A stretch of 7,994 nucleotides of DNA from Pseudomonadota bacterium (GTDB lineage Bacteria; Bdellovibrionota; JAFGOL01), in NCBI GenBank assembly GCA_026390535.1, contig JAPLFT010000312.1:1-7994 (forward strand), read 5' to 3'. Made by a program: the position numbers and the translations under genes. The notes beneath the pieces are model-generated. The model was given only the letters and a program-made list of their open reading frames with translations. It ran no database searches and had not been told where the DNA came from. The first letter of the stretch is position 1, and each line of letters opens with the position of its first letter. Shown here one piece after another: positions 5,667 through 7,994 of the stretch.

Positions 5667-7994
5667 ATGGTACGTTTGTTGAAAAAATTATCTGCTAAGC
5701 AAAACATTCATTGTTTTGTCATTATATTACTATCGATTATTATAAGCGGTTGTAACCCATTAGGTATGGTTGATAGTTCCTTTGGTTCAAATAGTCCAAC
5801 GACTAACAATTCGGGCGGTGGCTATAGCAATAGTAGTCCAAAGGATATTACAACTTTTTCTATTTTAGGAATAAATGGAGCGATAGTAGGATCAAATATT
5901 ACAGTTACGTTGCCTTACGGGACTAATGTAAACTCGTTAACACCAACTATAATTCAAACAGGATCGAGTGTAAACCCGGTAAGTGGAGTAGCGCAGAATT
6001 TTGCGTCTCCAGTTACATACACAGTAACAGCATCAGATGGAACAACAAAAAATTATACGATAACAGTTACAGTATCAGCTAATAACGCGAAGGAAGTTAC
6101 GACCTTTTCTATTTTAGGGATGAATGGTGCGATAATTGGACAAAATATTACTGTTACCTTACCTTATGGAACAAGTTTAGCATCGTTAACGCCAACTATA
6201 GTAACAACAGGGGCAAGTATAAACCCAGCGAGTGGAGTAGCACAGAATTTTGCAGATCCAGTAACATATACTGTGACTGCCGCAAACGGCTCAACCAAAG
6301 ACTATACGGTAACAGCGACAGTGTCTGCCAATAACGCAAAGGATATAACGACTTTTTCTATTCTAGGTATAAACGGGGCAATAGTAGGACAAAATATTAC
6401 AGTTACGGTTCCCTATGGAACTAGCTTAGCATCATTGACACCAACAATAGTACAAACTGGAGCAAGTGTAATCCCAGCGAGTGGAGTGGCACGTAATTTT
6501 ACAAATTATGTGACTTACACAGTTACGGCCGCGGATGGAACGACAAAGGATTACGCGGTAACAGTTACAGTTTCCGCTAATAGCGCAAAGGATATAACGA
6601 CCTTTTCTATTTTAGGAATAAATGGAGAAATAAGCGGATCAAATATTACGGTTACATTGCCATACGGAACAAGCAGGGCATCTCTAACACCAACGATAGT
6701 TCAAACAGGATCAAGTATAAATCCAGCGAGTGGAGTAGCGCAGAATTTTACATCTCCAGTTACATATACGGTCATAGCAGCAGATGGTACAACTAAAGAA
6801 TACACAGTAACCGTGACTGTTTCTGCTAATAGCGCAAAAGATATAACGACCTTTTCCATTGGCGGGATAAATGGAGCGATAGAAGGAACAGATATTAGTC
6901 TTACTCTTCCGTATGGAACGAGTTTGGCATCATTAACACCAAGCATAGTAACTACAGGGTCAAGTGTAAGTCCAGCAAACGGCGTGGCACAGAATTTTGC
7001 AGATCCAGTAACATATACAGTGACCGCTGCAAACGGCTCAACCAAGGACTATACGGTAACAGCGACAGTGTCTGCTAATAACGCAAAGGATATAACGACT
7101 TTTTCTATTTTAGGTATAAACGGGGCGATAGTAGGTCAGAATATTACAATTACACTTCCGTATGGAACTAACGTAAGTTCATTAACGCCTACAATAGTTG
7201 ATACTGGAACAAGTATAAATCCATCAAGTGGAGTGGCACAGAATTTTACAAAACCTATAACGTATACAGTAACAGCGGCAGATGATACAACAAAAGAATA
7301 CACAGTTACCGCGGTTGTATCGGCTAATAGCGCAAAAGAGATAACAAACTTTTCTATTTATGGAGTAAATGGAGCAATAATAGGACAAAATATTACAATT
7401 AATCTCCCATATGGAACGAGCTTAACATCATTAACCCCGACCATAGTACAAACAGGAGCAAGCGTAAGTCCTGCGAGTGGAGTGGCACATAATTTTACAA
7501 ATCCAGTAACATATACGGTTACGGCTGCGGACGGAACAACAAATAGTTATTTTGTAACCGCAACGGTATCCGCTAACAGTTCAAAAGAAATTACAGGTTT
7601 TAGTATTTTAGGTGCTAATGGCTTAATAGTTGGGCAAAACATTAGTGTTGCAGTACCATACGGGACACCAAGCTTAACGTCCCTTACGCCGACGATAGTT
7701 CATACAGGAGCAAGTGTTAGCCCAGCAAGTGGAGTAGCACAGAATTTTACAAATCCTATGACGTATACAGTAACAGCATCAGATGGAACAACAAATAGTT
7801 ATTTGGTAACTGTTAGTGTAGCTCCTAATCCTCTGATCACTGGCTTTACTATACCAAATGAACTCTTATGGACGACGATAGATAATACAACAAATACCAT
7901 TACTCTTACTATGCCTTATTTAACGAACTTAACGTCCCTCACACCAACAATTACAACAAGTACTGGGGGAAGCGTAAGCCCAGCAAGTGGAGTA
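5667..7994 (+). CDS. Large surface lipoprotein made of tandem 83-residue DUF5018-like repeats (3'-partial)
   Basis: The frame stays open from the ATG at 5667 to the right edge: 776 codons with no stop. The N-terminus is a lipoprotein signal: basic MVRLLKK, hydrophobic core (about 17-26), and lipobox ISGC with lipidated Cys29. The residue after Cys is Asn, not the Asp that retains lipoproteins in the inner membrane in E. coli, so the outer membrane is likely. Residues 30-58 form a Ser/Asn/Gly-rich tether. From Lys59 onward come eight 83-residue domains and part of a ninth. Each holds the blocks ITTFSILGINGAI, NITVTLPYGT, SLTPTIVQTG, SGVAQNFTNPVTYTVTA and DGTTKDYTVTVTVSAN; I recognise this as DUF5018-like, probably beta-sandwich modules. 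The repeats contain no cysteine. A surface stalk or adhesin role is inferred from architecture; any functional end domain lies outside the window. The gene diverges from the antitoxin-like gene. Confidence 0.9.
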   Translation, partial: MVRLLKKLSAKQNIHCFVIILLSIIISGCNPLGMVDSSFGSNSPTTNNSGGGYSNSSPKDITTFSILGINGAIVGSNITVTLPYGTNVNSLTPTIIQTGSSVNPVSGVAQNFASPVTYTVTASDGTTKNYTITVTVSANNAKEVTTFSILGMNGAIIGQNITVTLPYGTSLASLTPTIVTTGASINPASGVAQNFADPVTYTVTAANGSTKDYTVTATVSANNAKDITTFSILGINGAIVGQNITVTVPYGTSLASLTPTIVQTGASVIPASGVARNFTNYVTYTVTAADGTTKDYAVTVTVSANSAKDITTFSILGINGEISGSNITVTLPYGTSRASLTPTIVQTGSSINPASGVAQNFTSPVTYTVIAADGTTKEYTVTVTVSANSAKDITTFSIGGINGAIEGTDISLTLPYGTSLASLTPSIVTTGSSVSPANGVAQNFADPVTYTVTAANGSTKDYTVTATVSANNAKDITTFSILGINGAIVGQNITITLPYGTNVSSLTPTIVDTGTSINPSSGVAQNFTKPITYTVTAADDTTKEYTVTAVVSANSAKEITNFSIYGVNGAIIGQNITINLPYGTSLTSLTPTIVQTGASVSPASGVAHNFTNPVTYTVTAADGTTNSYFVTATVSANSSKEITGFSILGANGLIVGQNISVAVPYGTPSLTSLTPTIVHTGASVSPASGVAQNFTNPMTYTVTASDGTTNSYLVTVSVAPNPLITGFTIPNELLWTTIDNTTNTITLTMPYLTNLTSLTPTITTSTGGSVSPASGV
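5841..7994 (+). repeat. Tandem array of 249-bp coding repeats (eight full, one partial)
   Basis: Units begin at 5841, 6090, 6339, 6588, 6837, 7086, 7335 and 7584, each exactly 249 bp, and a ninth diverged unit begins at 7833 and is cut by the window edge. In protein terms they start at residues 59, 142, 225, 308, 391, 474, 557, 640 and 723. The first seven begin K-D/E-(I/V)-T-T/N-F-S-I and end S-A-N-N/S-A/S. Unit 8 has an extra Pro (PYGTPSLTS) offset by a shortened end (APNP). Unit 9 begins LITGFTIPNELLW and has an insertion. Many differences between units are at third codon positions. Confidence 0.95.

Noticed and set aside
6701..7045. Minus-strand open frame of 114 codons across the repeat array
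   Set aside because: It is a shadow of the plus-strand repeats: its sequence simply mirrors the repeated Thr/Val codons, it has no ribosome-binding site, and it lies wholly inside the lipoprotein gene.

Overview
The window has two parts. Positions 1-5143 hold a compact, same-strand run of four genes that looks like one transcription unit. It contains the 3' part of a sensor histidine kinase with a proline-rich tail, a receiver-GGDEF response regulator (diguanylate cyclase), alanine racemase (alr) and the bifunctional purine enzyme PurH. Gaps are 8 bp, 8 bp and a 20-nt overlap, and no promoter or terminator is visible inside the run. The kinase and the cyclase look like a cognate two-component pair whose output is c-di-GMP. 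The last two genes are housekeeping enzymes for D-alanine (peptidoglycan) and IMP (purines, and so GTP, the cyclase substrate).

Positions 5144-7994 look like an accessory region. A 62-codon ribbon-helix-helix, antitoxin-like gene lies on the minus strand and converges on purH, with no partner toxin visible. Its start codon sits at the end of an (AT)7 tract that separates it from its Shine-Dalgarno sequence. A 278-bp divergent intergenic region follows. It holds a perfect 10-bp-arm inverted repeat overlapping a probable antitoxin promoter, a second palindrome (AGTTAAC-aga-GTTAACT), and a strong sigma70-type promoter (TTGACA-17-TATAGT) whose -10 lies inside a perfect 14-bp palindrome.

That promoter drives a large gene that starts at 5667 and runs off the right edge with no in-frame stop (776 codons visible). 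It encodes a lipoprotein: signal peptide, lipobox with Cys29, a Ser/Asn/Gly-rich tether, then eight tandem 83-residue domains in exact 249-bp register and the start of a ninth, diverged one. The domains resemble the DUF5018 type of bacterial surface repeat, recognised from memory. Two stretches of the array, 747 bp apart, are almost identical and differ only at synonymous sites.

The organism is probably a diderm bacterium: an outer-membrane-type lipoprotein, two-component/c-di-GMP signalling and sigma70-like promoters all fit. Composition is moderately AT-rich, with heavy use of ATA, AGA and AGG codons. The proteins suggest an environmental lineage such as a deltaproteobacterium-like, spirochaete-like or Omnitrophota-like group, but I cannot place it with confidence. 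No tRNA, rRNA, CRISPR array, transposase or replication origin was seen.
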